Part shown: in pieces, positions 1 through 8,873 of the stretch
How positions within the stretch are numbered: the first letter of the stretch is position 1
Layout: each line of letters begins with the position of its first letter
Assembly: GCA_020049245.1 (NCBI GenBank)
Contig: JAIFLB010000068.1
Coordinates: forward strand, 1-36,310
Length of the DNA: 36,310 nucleotides
Direction of reading: 5' to 3'
Source: Betaproteobacteria bacterium
GTDB lineage: Bacteria; Pseudomonadota; Gammaproteobacteria; Burkholderiales; Thiobacillaceae
Position numbers and translations under genes: made by a program
Notes under the pieces: generated by a model
Seen by the model: the letters and a program-made list of their open reading frames with translations, nothing else
Database searches by the model: none
What the model was told of the DNA's origin: nothing

Positions 1-1
1 C

Positions 2-487
2 TATACTGCGGGCGGTGCAGCCACCCTGCTGGAACTGGCCGATTACCCGATGCCGTTGCTCAGCGGTGAGATCGAAGCGGAAAACGGCCCACCGGAAAAC
101 GCATTCAAATTGCAGGACATCATTGCTGCCCACGCCGGCTTGATCATCGCGTCGCCAGAACATAACCACAGCATTTCCGCGCTGTTGAAAAACACGCTGG
201 ACTGGATTTCGCGCACACCACGCGTCAAAGGCGGCAATCCCTTCACCGGCAAAATCGCCGGCATCATGGCCGCTTCACCGGGCGGCTTGGGTGGGCTGCA
301 AGGTCTCGATCATCTCGAACGCGTCCTCACAACCGTCGGTGCGATGGTGCTACCGAACAAGGTTGCGGTGCCCAACGCGGACCAGGCATTCAACGCCGAT
401 GGGCAACTGCTGGATGAAGCCTCGATGCGCCGCGTCAGCGCGCTTGCGGCTGCGGTGGTCGACGTTGCTCGCAAGCTGAACACTTGA
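2..487 (+). CDS. NADPH-dependent FMN reductase family protein (5' truncated by window edge)
   Basis: Frame 2 is open from base 2. Protein contains the flavodoxin-like motif 'ASPEHNHSISALLKNTLDWISR' and 'GKIAGIMAASPGGLGGLQGL', typical of NAD(P)H-dependent FMN reductases. Confidence 0.85.
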   Translation, partial: YTAGGAATLLELADYPMPLLSGEIEAENGPPENAFKLQDIIAAHAGLIIASPEHNHSISALLKNTLDWISRTPRVKGGNPFTGKIAGIMAASPGGLGGLQGLDHLERVLTTVGAMVLPNKVAVPNADQAFNADGQLLDEASMRRVSALAAAVVDVARKLNT

Positions 488-843
488 TGCCGTTGCCCAC
501 GATGCGGCTAACCGACTCGATCGCCGCCTGGCAAACACCCGATTTCACCGAGGTGTTCAAGGCGGAAGTGAAACAACTGGACCCCGATCTGCTGCCGTTG
601 CAGCAAGGTCTGGCGCATTCCAGCAGCGCCAATGGCGCGAATCTCGGCGTCACGCTGCTGAATCTGGCTGAAACGCCGGACGAAATTCAGGTCAAAGCCG
701 GCCTGTTCTACAGCGGCATCATTGCCGGTTGCAGTTGCGCCGATGACCCAAGCACGCAGCATGAAGTCAACGAGTACTGCGAGGTACGCTTCGCCATCAG
801 TAAACACAGCGGCGAAGCGACGGTTACGTTATTGCGGGAATAG
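487..843 (+). CDS. Uncharacterised protein (~118 aa)
   Basis: ATG at 487 overlaps the TGA of the previous gene (TGATG), suggesting translational coupling. No recognised family. Confidence 0.7.
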   Translation: MPLPTMRLTDSIAAWQTPDFTEVFKAEVKQLDPDLLPLQQGLAHSSSANGANLGVTLLNLAETPDEIQVKAGLFYSGIIAGCSCADDPSTQHEVNEYCEVRFAISKHSGEATVTLLRE

Positions 844-894
844 TCAGGTGCGTGTGTCAGGTGTGTGTGTCAGGTGTGTGTGTCAGGTGAGCGT
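843..894. repeat. Four tandem 13-bp units (gtcaggtgNgNgt) at the convergent gene junction
   Basis: Read directly: gtcaggtgcgtgt / gtcaggtgtgtgt / gtcaggtgtgtgt / gtcaggtgagcgt. Confidence 0.95.
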
Positions 895-3800
895 ATTAGC
901 CAGACGTTTGCGCATCAGCCAGCCGTGCATCAGCGGCGTCACGAACAAGGTCAGCGGCGTCGCCACCGCCAGGCCCCAGATGATGCTGGCGGCGAGCGGG
1001 CCCCAGAGCAGCGAATCGCCGCCCCAACCAAACGCCAGTGAAACCAGGCCGCCGATCACCGTCAACGTGGTGATGATGATCGGCACCAGCCGCCGCCGGC
1101 CGGCATAGAACGCCGCCGCCAGCGAAGGCTGGCCGCGCGCCAGCCGGTCTTCGCCCGCCGAAACCAGGACGATCGACGCGTTCACTGCGACACCGGACAG
1201 CGCAACGCAGCCATACAACGTATACAGCGTGATCGGCTGGCCACTGATCAACAGGCCCAGCACAACCCCGGCCAGGGCCATCGGCGTGGTGGCCAGAATC
1301 ACCAGCGGCAGCACCAGACGACCAAATTGCACCGCCAACAGGGCGTACATCAGGACGAATCCAAGGAACAGGAAGGCAATCAGATCGCGCAGGCTGGCTT
1401 TTACATCATCCAGTTCGCCACCCTGTTGCAGGCTGACGCCGGCATGGCGCGGCGAGATCTTGGCCCATGCGATATCCACCGTTTCCACCGCCTGGCGTGC
1501 GCTGATGCGCTCCTGATCAAAGCCGGCGTGCAGGGTGATGGCGCGTTCGCCGTTGACCCGGCGCAACTCGCCCGGCGTCGACTCCATGGTCACCGTGAAC
1601 AGCTCGGCCGGGTTCACCGTGCGCCCATCTGGCAGCCGCCAGGGCTTCATCAGCCAGCCCTGCACTTCCGCCTGATTCATCACCTGGCCGCGCACCACCA
1701 CGTCCAGCGATTGCGCGCCATCGTCGATCTTGCCGACCACGACGCCTTCGAAATGCAGCCGCACCAGCGCCGCCAGCTTGAATGGATCGAGGCCGGCCCG
1801 CGCCGCCGCCGGAGCGTCGACTTGCAGAGTCAGGCGCGGCTGGCTGAAACCGGCGTCATCGTTCATGTCGCTGAAGCCGGGCTGCTCGGCCAGCGCCAGG
1901 CGCAAATCACGCGCCGCCTCGGCAAGACGTTCGAGCGAGGCGCCGGTGAGGCGCAAGGACAAGCTGGACAGCATCGGCAAATCAGCCGACAGCACTTGCA
2001 CCGAAATGCTTTCTGCCCCCGCCGCTTGCAGCGCTGGCCGCAACGCGGCGACGTAATCGTTGACACTGCGGCCGCTCGCCGATTGCGGCGCCAGACTGAT
2101 CGTAACCTGGCCCATCTGTTCGCCAATGACCAGTTCACTCGGGGTGAATTGCAGGCCGGCCATCGCCAGCGTGGCGTTCAGTTCGCCTGGCCGGGCGATG
2201 CGCTTGGCCGCCAGTTCCAGCTCGCGCGCGGCGGCCAGCGTGGTTTCCAGATTGCTCGCCGGCGGCATCTGCACATTGACGTTGAACACCCGTAGCGGAT
2301 CCGAGGCGAACCAGCGCGGCTTCACCCACTCCAGCGCCAGGGAAGCGCCGGCAAGCAGAAACACACTGGTGAACAGCACAAAAACCGGTGCCGGACGGCG
2401 TATGTTCCAGAGCAGTGCTTTGCCGTAATAACGCCGCAAGTGACGCGCGAACGCATCGCGCCAGCCGCTGTCTGCACCGCCATCGCCCCAGGCCACGGCA
2501 TGCCGCGGCAGTATCCAGAGCGAGGCGAGCAAGCTGCACAACAACGTCAGCATCACCGCCAGCGGCGTGACGAACATGAATCGCCCCATCAGCCCGGGCA
2601 GGAACAACAGCGGTGCGAAAGCCAGACAGGTGGCGAAAATGGAAGCGGTCACCGGCCGCGCCACTTCCTTCAGCGCCGCGCTCACCGCCGCCGTGCGCTC
2701 CATGCCGGCGGCCAGGCGCAAGCGGATGGCCTCCGCCACCACCACCGCGTCGTCGAGCGGAATGCCAAGCACGATGGCGACACCAAGCAAAACGGAAACA
2801 TTCAGCGTGTGGCCCATCAGATACAGCGCCAGGAACATGCCGGCGAGGGCGAACGGCACGCCGATGCTGGTCAGCAAAGCAAGCCGATGGCCGAGGAAGA
2901 ACCAGGTCACCAGCAACACCACGCCAAGACCGAACAGTGCATTCGCCTCCATCACCCCGATCGCTTCCCGCGTTGTCGCGCTCTGATCATCGAGCAAGGT
3001 CAGGATCGGCGCGCCGAATGTTGCGTTGGTTTGCTTCACCATTGCATGAATGGCTTCGGTCAATTCCAGCGTATTGACGTTCTCCCGCTTGATCACCGAC
3101 AGCAGCACCGCCGGCTTGCCATCCAGGCGAACCAGTTCGCGGGCTGGCGCGATGCCGTTGGCAACGCGGGCGACTTCGCCGATTTCGACCATCCGGCCAT
3201 CGGCGCCGGTGATTGGAATTTCGGCCAGGAAATCCGGATTCGGGTTGAGGCCTTCCACCCGCATCGCGTAACGTCGGCCGCCCATGTCGGCCATGCCAGC
3301 CGGCAGGCTGCGTGTCTGCTCGGCAACGGTGCGGGTCAGGTCTTCCAGCGAGACAGCATGCTGTTCCAGCGCGGCAGGATCGAAGGTCACCGCGAGTTCG
3401 CGGCTGCGCATGCCGTAAGTCCAGATGCGGCTGACACCGGGCAATTTTTCCAGCTTGCCGCGTGTCGCCTCGGCGAGTTCGCAGACACGGCCATTCGACG
3501 CGCTGTCGGCGGTCCCGGCGCTGACCACCACCATCGCAGTGGGGAAAAAATTCGACGAGGTCAGTTCGATCACCTGCGGCGGCCGCGCTTCCTTCGGGAA
3601 ATCGGCCGAAGCCTGGCGAATCTCGCGATCCAGCGCCGCCAGGCGACGCTCGAAGCGGCTCTGGTCGAGATCGTGGAAGCGCACCAGCAGGGTAGCTACG
3701 TGGTCACGCGAGGTGGCGGCAACAAAGCGGACATCGCCGACCCGGCGCGCCGCAGCCTCCAGCGGCAACGCAATCTCACGTTCCACATCGCGCGCCGTCG

Positions 3801-3951
3801 CGCCCGGCCAGACCACCGCGACCGCTACCCAGTTGAGTTCCACCTCGGGGTATTGCGCCCTCGGCATGGCGTGATAGGCCCAGGCGCCGAGCAACAAAAC
3901 CAACGCAAGAATCAGGTCAGTGAGACGATGAGAACGAAAAATGGAAGGCAT
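883..3951 (-). CDS. Efflux RND transporter permease subunit (AcrB/HAE1-like)
   Basis: 1022 aa; N-terminal TM then 'RAQYPEVELNWVAVAVVWPGATARDVEREIALPLE', TM4-like 'GIPLDDAVVVAEAIRLRL', and C-terminal 'RRRLVPIIITTLTVIGGLVSLAFG'. Characteristic RND architecture. Confidence 0.93.
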   Translation of the reverse strand: MPSIFRSHRLTDLILALVLLLGAWAYHAMPRAQYPEVELNWVAVAVVWPGATARDVEREIALPLEAAARRVGDVRFVAATSRDHVATLLVRFHDLDQSRFERRLAALDREIRQASADFPKEARPPQVIELTSSNFFPTAMVVVSAGTADSASNGRVCELAEATRGKLEKLPGVSRIWTYGMRSRELAVTFDPAALEQHAVSLEDLTRTVAEQTRSLPAGMADMGGRRYAMRVEGLNPNPDFLAEIPITGADGRMVEIGEVARVANGIAPARELVRLDGKPAVLLSVIKRENVNTLELTEAIHAMVKQTNATFGAPILTLLDDQSATTREAIGVMEANALFGLGVVLLVTWFFLGHRLALLTSIGVPFALAGMFLALYLMGHTLNVSVLLGVAIVLGIPLDDAVVVAEAIRLRLAAGMERTAAVSAALKEVARPVTASIFATCLAFAPLLFLPGLMGRFMFVTPLAVMLTLLCSLLASLWILPRHAVAWGDGGADSGWRDAFARHLRRYYGKALLWNIRRPAPVFVLFTSVFLLAGASLALEWVKPRWFASDPLRVFNVNVQMPPASNLETTLAAARELELAAKRIARPGELNATLAMAGLQFTPSELVIGEQMGQVTISLAPQSASGRSVNDYVAALRPALQAAGAESISVQVLSADLPMLSSLSLRLTGASLERLAEAARDLRLALAEQPGFSDMNDDAGFSQPRLTLQVDAPAAARAGLDPFKLAALVRLHFEGVVVGKIDDGAQSLDVVVRGQVMNQAEVQGWLMKPWRLPDGRTVNPAELFTVTMESTPGELRRVNGERAITLHAGFDQERISARQAVETVDIAWAKISPRHAGVSLQQGGELDDVKASLRDLIAFLFLGFVLMYALLAVQFGRLVLPLVILATTPMALAGVVLGLLISGQPITLYTLYGCVALSGVAVNASIVLVSAGEDRLARGQPSLAAAFYAGRRRLVPIIITTLTVIGGLVSLAFGWGGDSLLWGPLAASIIWGLAVATPLTLFVTPLMHGWLMRKRLANTLT

Positions 3952-4053
3952 GGATATACTTCGTCAATTGGCAATAATGGTGCGATCAATCGAACTGTCT
4001 GCCCCCCCGATAGGTGGGTACAAGGCCGGCTCTTCTGTGCTGGACGACGTTAA

Positions 4054-4635
4054 ATGACGTTTATTGTGAAAACAATTGTGAAAACTCTACTCCAAACTCT
4101 GTTTCTATCCTGCCTGCTTGTGCAACTGACGCTTGCGGCCGAGACCCGAATGAATGTGCGTCAGACCGGCAGTATGCTGATGGTGGAAGGACAATTGGAA
4201 GTCCCGGTCAACCAAACTACGGCTTGGGCTGTTTTAACCGACTACGCGCGTTTTCCCGAATTCGTTCCCGGCCTTAACAGCAGTCGACTGTTGGAAGAAC
4301 GCAACACATCAAAGTGGGTTGAGCAACGCGGCACGGTCATCGCGGGCCAGTTCCGCATGCCCTTCCAGGGCGTGGTCAAGATTGAAGAACTCAGGCCGGA
4401 AGGGCAGCCAGGGGTGATTCGGGTGGCCTTTATCAGCGGTCCATTGAAGGATGTTCAAGGGGAGTGGAACATTAAGCCCGGCAAACCACTCGATTTGAGC
4501 TACCGCATGCAAATGGATTTGATGAAATCCCCTTTCCCCCCCCCGCTCGCGGTGACTATCATCGAGCAGCAAGTACGAACCTGGGTTGAAGCATTTGCCC
4601 ACGAGATGCAAGTAATGAAAAGGAAGAAGGAATGA
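4054..4635 (+). CDS. SRPBCC/START-like (polyketide cyclase/COQ10-type) protein with signal peptide
   Basis: N-terminal signal-like hydrophobic segment; 'VEGQLEVPVNQTTAWAVLTDYARFPEFVPGLNSSRLLEE' matches the SRPBCC N-terminal pattern. Confidence 0.8.
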   Translation: MTFIVKTIVKTLLQTLFLSCLLVQLTLAAETRMNVRQTGSMLMVEGQLEVPVNQTTAWAVLTDYARFPEFVPGLNSSRLLEERNTSKWVEQRGTVIAGQFRMPFQGVVKIEELRPEGQPGVIRVAFISGPLKDVQGEWNIKPGKPLDLSYRMQMDLMKSPFPPPLAVTIIEQQVRTWVEAFAHEMQVMKRKKE

Positions 4636-5240
4636 AACCCGCTTTTTTTCTGGCAGTTTTCCTGTTGCTGGGCACGGCAACCGCAGCATCCGGGACTGCC
4701 AAGGTCAAAGCCAATACCGGTTTGTCGGGCGTCAAGGTAGAAGCATCACAAGTTCTGCAGACCGATGCCCGCACGTTATGGGGGACGATTACCGACTACA
4801 ACCGGTTGGCGACCTTTATCCCGGACATGGTTTCAAGCCGTGTCATCTCGGCACCTGGCGCCCCCAAACGCGTCGAGCAGATTGCCGAAGCCGGCCTGTT
4901 CGCCTTCGTCATGCCGGATCAGGTGGTGCTGGCGCTGGAGGAAACCCCGTACAGCGTGATCCGCTTTCGCGCCATCTCGGGCAAGCTGGTTTCGATGACT
5001 GGTGAATGGCGCATCGTCGGCGACAAAGCCCCTGTCACCCTGTTTTACCGGGCTCACATTGTGCCGATGAGCCCGATTCCCCCGCTGGGTTCGGGGTACT
5101 TTGTCGAAGATGAGGTTCGTGCCCGCTTCGAAGCCGTCGGCCGCGAGGCGGAGCGGCGCACGCTCGAGTCGCGACGTGGAAGCGGCTATAACCCGCCAGC
5201 ACTGAATTCACCCTATATGTCTCCCTATCTGTCGCGCTAG
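4632..5240 (+). CDS. Second SRPBCC/START-like protein with signal peptide
   Basis: ATGA overlap with the previous stop; 'VEASQVLQTDARTLWGTITDYNRLATFIPDMVSSRVI' is paralogous to the preceding gene. Confidence 0.8.
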   Translation: MKPAFFLAVFLLLGTATAASGTAKVKANTGLSGVKVEASQVLQTDARTLWGTITDYNRLATFIPDMVSSRVISAPGAPKRVEQIAEAGLFAFVMPDQVVLALEETPYSVIRFRAISGKLVSMTGEWRIVGDKAPVTLFYRAHIVPMSPIPPLGSGYFVEDEVRARFEAVGREAERRTLESRRGSGYNPPALNSPYMSPYLSR

Positions 5241-5250
5241 TAGCCCAAAG

Positions 5251-5727
5251 ATGTCGCCACGCCAGAAATTGCAACTGCCATTGTTGACTGCCGCACGCTT
5301 ATCGATGTTGTTGGCCTGCGCGCTGCCCCTGCTAGGCTGTGACCAGGTCAAGGAACGCGCCGGATTTGCCGATCCGACCAAAATCGAAGCCGAAGGCAAA
5401 GCCGTCGGCGGCGCCTGCCGGCATGCCGGACGCGGCCTGGAAGATTGCTATCAGCTCAACAAGCAGGCTTCAAAGTCCGCTGTCTTTGCCGGTTGGAAAG
5501 AAATGAACGAATACATGTTGAAGAACAACATGCAAGCGGTGGTGCCCACCATTCCACCCGAATCCCTGACGCCAAAGAAGAAGCCTAAGAAGGCGGAAGA
5601 AAACGAGGGCGAAGAGACGCCGGAGAAAAAATCGGAAGCGGAAGCGACGGATGAGAAGAGTGCGGACAAGACAACTGACAAGAAAGCCGGGAAAGAAACA
5701 GATCAGGAAGCTGACAAAGCACATTAA
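5251..5727 (+). CDS. Small putative lipoprotein with a highly charged Lys/Glu/Asp-rich C-terminal tail
   Basis: Signal peptide ending in lipobox-like 'LPLLGC'; low-complexity tail 'KKKPKKAEENEGEETPEKKSEAEATDEKSADKTTDKK'. Confidence 0.75.
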   Translation: MSPRQKLQLPLLTAARLSMLLACALPLLGCDQVKERAGFADPTKIEAEGKAVGGACRHAGRGLEDCYQLNKQASKSAVFAGWKEMNEYMLKNNMQAVVPTIPPESLTPKKKPKKAEENEGEETPEKKSEAEATDEKSADKTTDKKAGKETDQEADKAH

Positions 5728-5729
5728 AT

Positions 5730-6485
5730 ATGAGCCCGTCACTTCGCATCGCCAGCTACAACATTCACAAGGGACTGTCATTCTTCAATCGGCGCATCGT
5801 CTTGCATGATGTGCGCGACAGCCTGATGGGACTGAACGCCGAAATCGTGTTTCTGCAGGAAGTCCAGGGCCACCATGCGCGCGGCGCCCACCGATTCGAA
5901 TCCTGGCCGGCGATGCCGCAGCATGAGTTCATTGCCGGCGACCTGTGGAACGATTTTGCCTATGGCAAGAACTCGGTCTACGAACATGGCCATCATGGCA
6001 ACGCCATCCTTTCCCGTTTTCCCATCCTGCGCTGGGAAAACGTCGATATTTCTGCGCATGCCTTCGAAAGCCGCGGCCTGCTGCATTGCGAACTCGCAGT
6101 GCCGAACATGGCGCAGCCACTGCACGCCATCTGCCTGCATCTGGCGCTGAACGAAGCCGGCCGCCGCAAACAGATTCACCAGCTCAGCGAACGCATTCGC
6201 CGCATGGTGCCGGATGACGCGCCCCTGATCATCGCCGGCGACTTCAACGACTGGCGCCAGCGCACCAGTTCCTATCTGGCGGATGAACTTGGTCTGAAAG
6301 AAGTCTTTGAATCCCACCACGGCCGGCATGCTCGCAGTTTCCCGGCCGCGCTGCCCTTTCTGTCGCTCGACCGCATTTATGTGCGCGGCTTCAGCATCGC
6401 CTCGGCCCATGTTCTGCATGGTCAACGCTGGCGGCGCCTGTCCGACCACGCCGCGCTGACCGCCCAGTTGCGACCGCTGGCCTGA
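5730..6485 (+). CDS. Endonuclease/exonuclease/phosphatase (EEP) family protein, YbhP-like
   Basis: 'RIASYNIHKGLS', 'EIVFLQEVQG', 'IIAGDFNDWR', 'LSDHAAL' are EEP signature motifs; lies next to a ClsB-like gene as ybhP does in E. coli. Confidence 0.9.
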   Translation: MSPSLRIASYNIHKGLSFFNRRIVLHDVRDSLMGLNAEIVFLQEVQGHHARGAHRFESWPAMPQHEFIAGDLWNDFAYGKNSVYEHGHHGNAILSRFPILRWENVDISAHAFESRGLLHCELAVPNMAQPLHAICLHLALNEAGRRKQIHQLSERIRRMVPDDAPLIIAGDFNDWRQRTSSYLADELGLKEVFESHHGRHARSFPAALPFLSLDRIYVRGFSIASAHVLHGQRWRRLSDHAALTAQLRPLA

Positions 6486-6527
6486 GGCGGCCACTAAAGC
6501 GGCCACTGAATCTGCAATATTCCCGGC

Positions 6528-7709
6528 ATGATTAAAGGGGGCAACCGGCTGACCCTGCTGGAAAACGGTGCCGATTACTTCCCCGCATTGATCGCGGCGC
6601 TGGTTTCGGCGCAGCGCGAAATCCACCTCGAAAGCTATATCTTCGCCAACGATGCCGCCGCCGATGCGGTAGCCGAAGCCTTGATGCGCGCCGCCCAACG
6701 CGGCGTCGAAACCCGCCTTTTGCTGGATGGTTACGGCTCGCGCGGGTTCGCCCCGGAACGGCTGAACAGACTGCGCACCGCCGGCGTCAACGTGTTGTTC
6801 TTCCGCCCTGAACGCGGCTTCATGCTGCTGCAACGCAGGCGTTTGCGGCGCATGCATCGCAAATTGGCGGTGATCGATGCCTGCATCGGATTCGTCGGCG
6901 GCATCAACCTGATCGACGACCTGAACGGGCGCAACCTGGCTGCGCCGCGCCAGGATTACGCCGTGCGGGTCGAAGGTCCGCTGGTCGCCGATATGCACAT
7001 CGCCGCGTGGCAACTCTGGCAGCGGGTGATGTGGAGCCGGCTGGGACTGAATCGCGGCGAGGCGGCCTGGCTGAAGCCCTCAACCCACCCGATCGGCACG
7101 CAACGGGCCACCTTTCTCACCCGCAATAGCGTCAGCCAGCGGCGGGCGATCGAAGTGGCCTATCTGCGCGCGATTCGGCGCGCACGGCGCGAAATCCTGA
7201 TCGGCAATGCCTATTTCCTGCCCGGGCTCCGCTTTCGGCATGCGCTGATCGATGCGGTTCGGCGCGGCGTGCGGGTTCGCTTGATCGTGCAGGGACGTTC
7301 CGATCACCCGCTTTACCAGTTGGCGGCGCGCGCCCTGTATCGCCACTTTCTTGAAAATGGCGTCGAGCTGCACGAATACCACGCCAGCGAATGGCACGCC
7401 AAGGTGGCGGTAATCGATGACACCTGGGCCACTGTCGGGTCGAGCAATATTGACCCGTTCAGCCTGCTGCTCTCCCGCGAAGCGAATGTGGTGGTACATG
7501 ACCGTGTCTTCGCCGGGCAACTGCAAGCCAGCCTGGAAAATGCGCTGGCGTGCGGTGCGCATCAGATATTCCGGCGCACCTGGCGGCATGTGCCGTGGTA
7601 CGCCCGCTTCGCCTCCTGGCTCGCCTATGGCGTCGTTCGGCTACTGATGGGCATTGGTGGCTATACCCAGATTTATGACGGTGTCGCCAAGTCACACCCC
7701 AAAACGTGA
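6528..7709 (+). CDS. clsB: Cardiolipin synthase B (phospholipase D superfamily)
   Basis: Two HKD-type motifs: 'MHRKLAVIDACIGFVGGIN' and 'WHAKVAVIDDTWATVGSSNIDPFS'. Confidence 0.9.
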   Translation: MIKGGNRLTLLENGADYFPALIAALVSAQREIHLESYIFANDAAADAVAEALMRAAQRGVETRLLLDGYGSRGFAPERLNRLRTAGVNVLFFRPERGFMLLQRRRLRRMHRKLAVIDACIGFVGGINLIDDLNGRNLAAPRQDYAVRVEGPLVADMHIAAWQLWQRVMWSRLGLNRGEAAWLKPSTHPIGTQRATFLTRNSVSQRRAIEVAYLRAIRRARREILIGNAYFLPGLRFRHALIDAVRRGVRVRLIVQGRSDHPLYQLAARALYRHFLENGVELHEYHASEWHAKVAVIDDTWATVGSSNIDPFSLLLSREANVVVHDRVFAGQLQASLENALACGAHQIFRRTWRHVPWYARFASWLAYGVVRLLMGIGGYTQIYDGVAKSHPKT

Positions 7710-7737
7710 GCGACAGAAGCCAATACAGGCGATTGAC

Positions 7738-8337
7738 CTATTCACCCCAGCGTTTCATCAATTCATGCGCAATGCCAAGCTGGTCAAGAACGCGCGCAAC
7801 AATGAAATCAATCACCTGTTCGACGTTTTGCGGCCGATGATAAAAACCTGGATTCGCTGGCAGGATGGTGGCACCCGCCTCGGCCAGTGCCGTCATGTTG
7901 CGCAGGTGGATCAGGGAAAACGGCGTTTCCCGCGCCACCAGAATCAATGGCCGCTTTTCTTTCAGAATCACGTCGGCGGCGCGCTCGATCAGGTTATCGG
8001 CGAGGCCGTGCGCAATGGCTGCCAGGCTGCCCATGGTGCAGGGGCAAATCACCATCGCGTCCGCCGGATTCGAGCCGGATGCGGCCGGTGCAAACCATTC
8101 TTCCTTGCCATAGGCTGCCAACCTGCCGCTGTGGCCACTGAAGCGCGCGTTGAACATTTCCACCAGTTCCGCATTGCCGCTAGGCAATTGCAGATCAAGT
8201 TCCTGTTTGGCGACGATCCGCGCCGCCTGCGACAGCAACAGGTCCACCTTGCAGCCGGCACGCAGCAGGCATTCCAGCAGCCGCAAGCCATAGGCCATGC
8301 CGGATGCGCCGGTGAGGGCAAGGGTGATTCGTTTCAT
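7738..8337 (-). CDS. ubiX: Flavin prenyltransferase UbiX
   Basis: 'MKRITLALTGASGMAYGLRLLECLLRAG' and 'MVICPCTMGSLAAIAHGLADNLIERAADVILKEKRPLILVARETP' are diagnostic of UbiX/Pad1. Confidence 0.95.
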   Translation of the reverse strand: MKRITLALTGASGMAYGLRLLECLLRAGCKVDLLLSQAARIVAKQELDLQLPSGNAELVEMFNARFSGHSGRLAAYGKEEWFAPAASGSNPADAMVICPCTMGSLAAIAHGLADNLIERAADVILKEKRPLILVARETPFSLIHLRNMTALAEAGATILPANPGFYHRPQNVEQVIDFIVARVLDQLGIAHELMKRWGE

Positions 8338-8873
8338 GTGGAAGACTCCGTGGGTGGGGGGCTAAGCTTGCCGAGTAAATAGGTGGTCGCCAGACCGTTG
8401 CCGAGGCCGGTCAACCAAGCCGCGCTGAGAAACAAGGGCAACAGGCCGAGAATGCTCGCACCCGGCAGCAACCAGACATCGACCAGCCAGAGCTGGGCGC
8501 CAATATGCGCGAATGCAGCCAACAATGACAGGCCGACGGGGCCAAACCAGCGCGCCGGCAGATGCATCGCGACAGCCAGCATCGCCAGGCTCATCACTCC
8601 GCCAGCCAGGCTGAGGACGAAGGTCGGGGTCAGGAACTGACCCAGCGCCAGCGCCCCGGCGACGATGCGCAAACCGGCTACCCAGGCGGCGGTACGCCAG
8701 CCGTAGCGATACAGCACCAGCAAGGTGACGATGTTGGCCAAGCCGGGTTTGATGCCGGGAATCGGCAACGGAATCGCGGCCTCCGCCAAGGTCAAGCCGA
8801 TCGCGGCGGCAGCCAGGCCAGCGATGCGCCGATCTTCCTGGCTGGGAATGAGCTCAATAGTTGAGGGTGTCAT
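8334..8873 (-). CDS. Gx transporter family / heptaprenyl diphosphate synthase component I-like membrane protein
   Basis: Start set at ATG 8873 (MTPSTIELIP), not at the longer ORF start; multiple TMs with 'IPLPIPGIKPGLANIVTLLVLYRYGW'; ATGA overlap with ubiX. Confidence 0.8.
   Translation of the reverse strand: MTPSTIELIPSQEDRRIAGLAAAAIGLTLAEAAIPLPIPGIKPGLANIVTLLVLYRYGWRTAAWVAGLRIVAGALALGQFLTPTFVLSLAGGVMSLAMLAVAMHLPARWFGPVGLSLLAAFAHIGAQLWLVDVWLLPGASILGLLPLFLSAAWLTGLGNGLATTYLLGKLSPPPTESST

Noticed and set aside
1327-2295. 322-aa plus-strand ORF opposite the RND gene
   Set aside because: Shadow ORF with His/Gln/Arg-rich translation typical of antisense to GC-rich genes.
2440-4053. 537-aa ORF on the plus strand opposite the RND gene
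   Set aside because: Antisense shadow ORF of a GC-rich coding gene; composition rich in His/Arg/Gln with no domain-like pattern, while the opposite strand is a clear RND protein.
5778-7013. 411-aa minus-strand ORF spanning the EEP and ClsB genes
   Set aside because: Crosses two well-supported plus-strand genes; shadow ORF.
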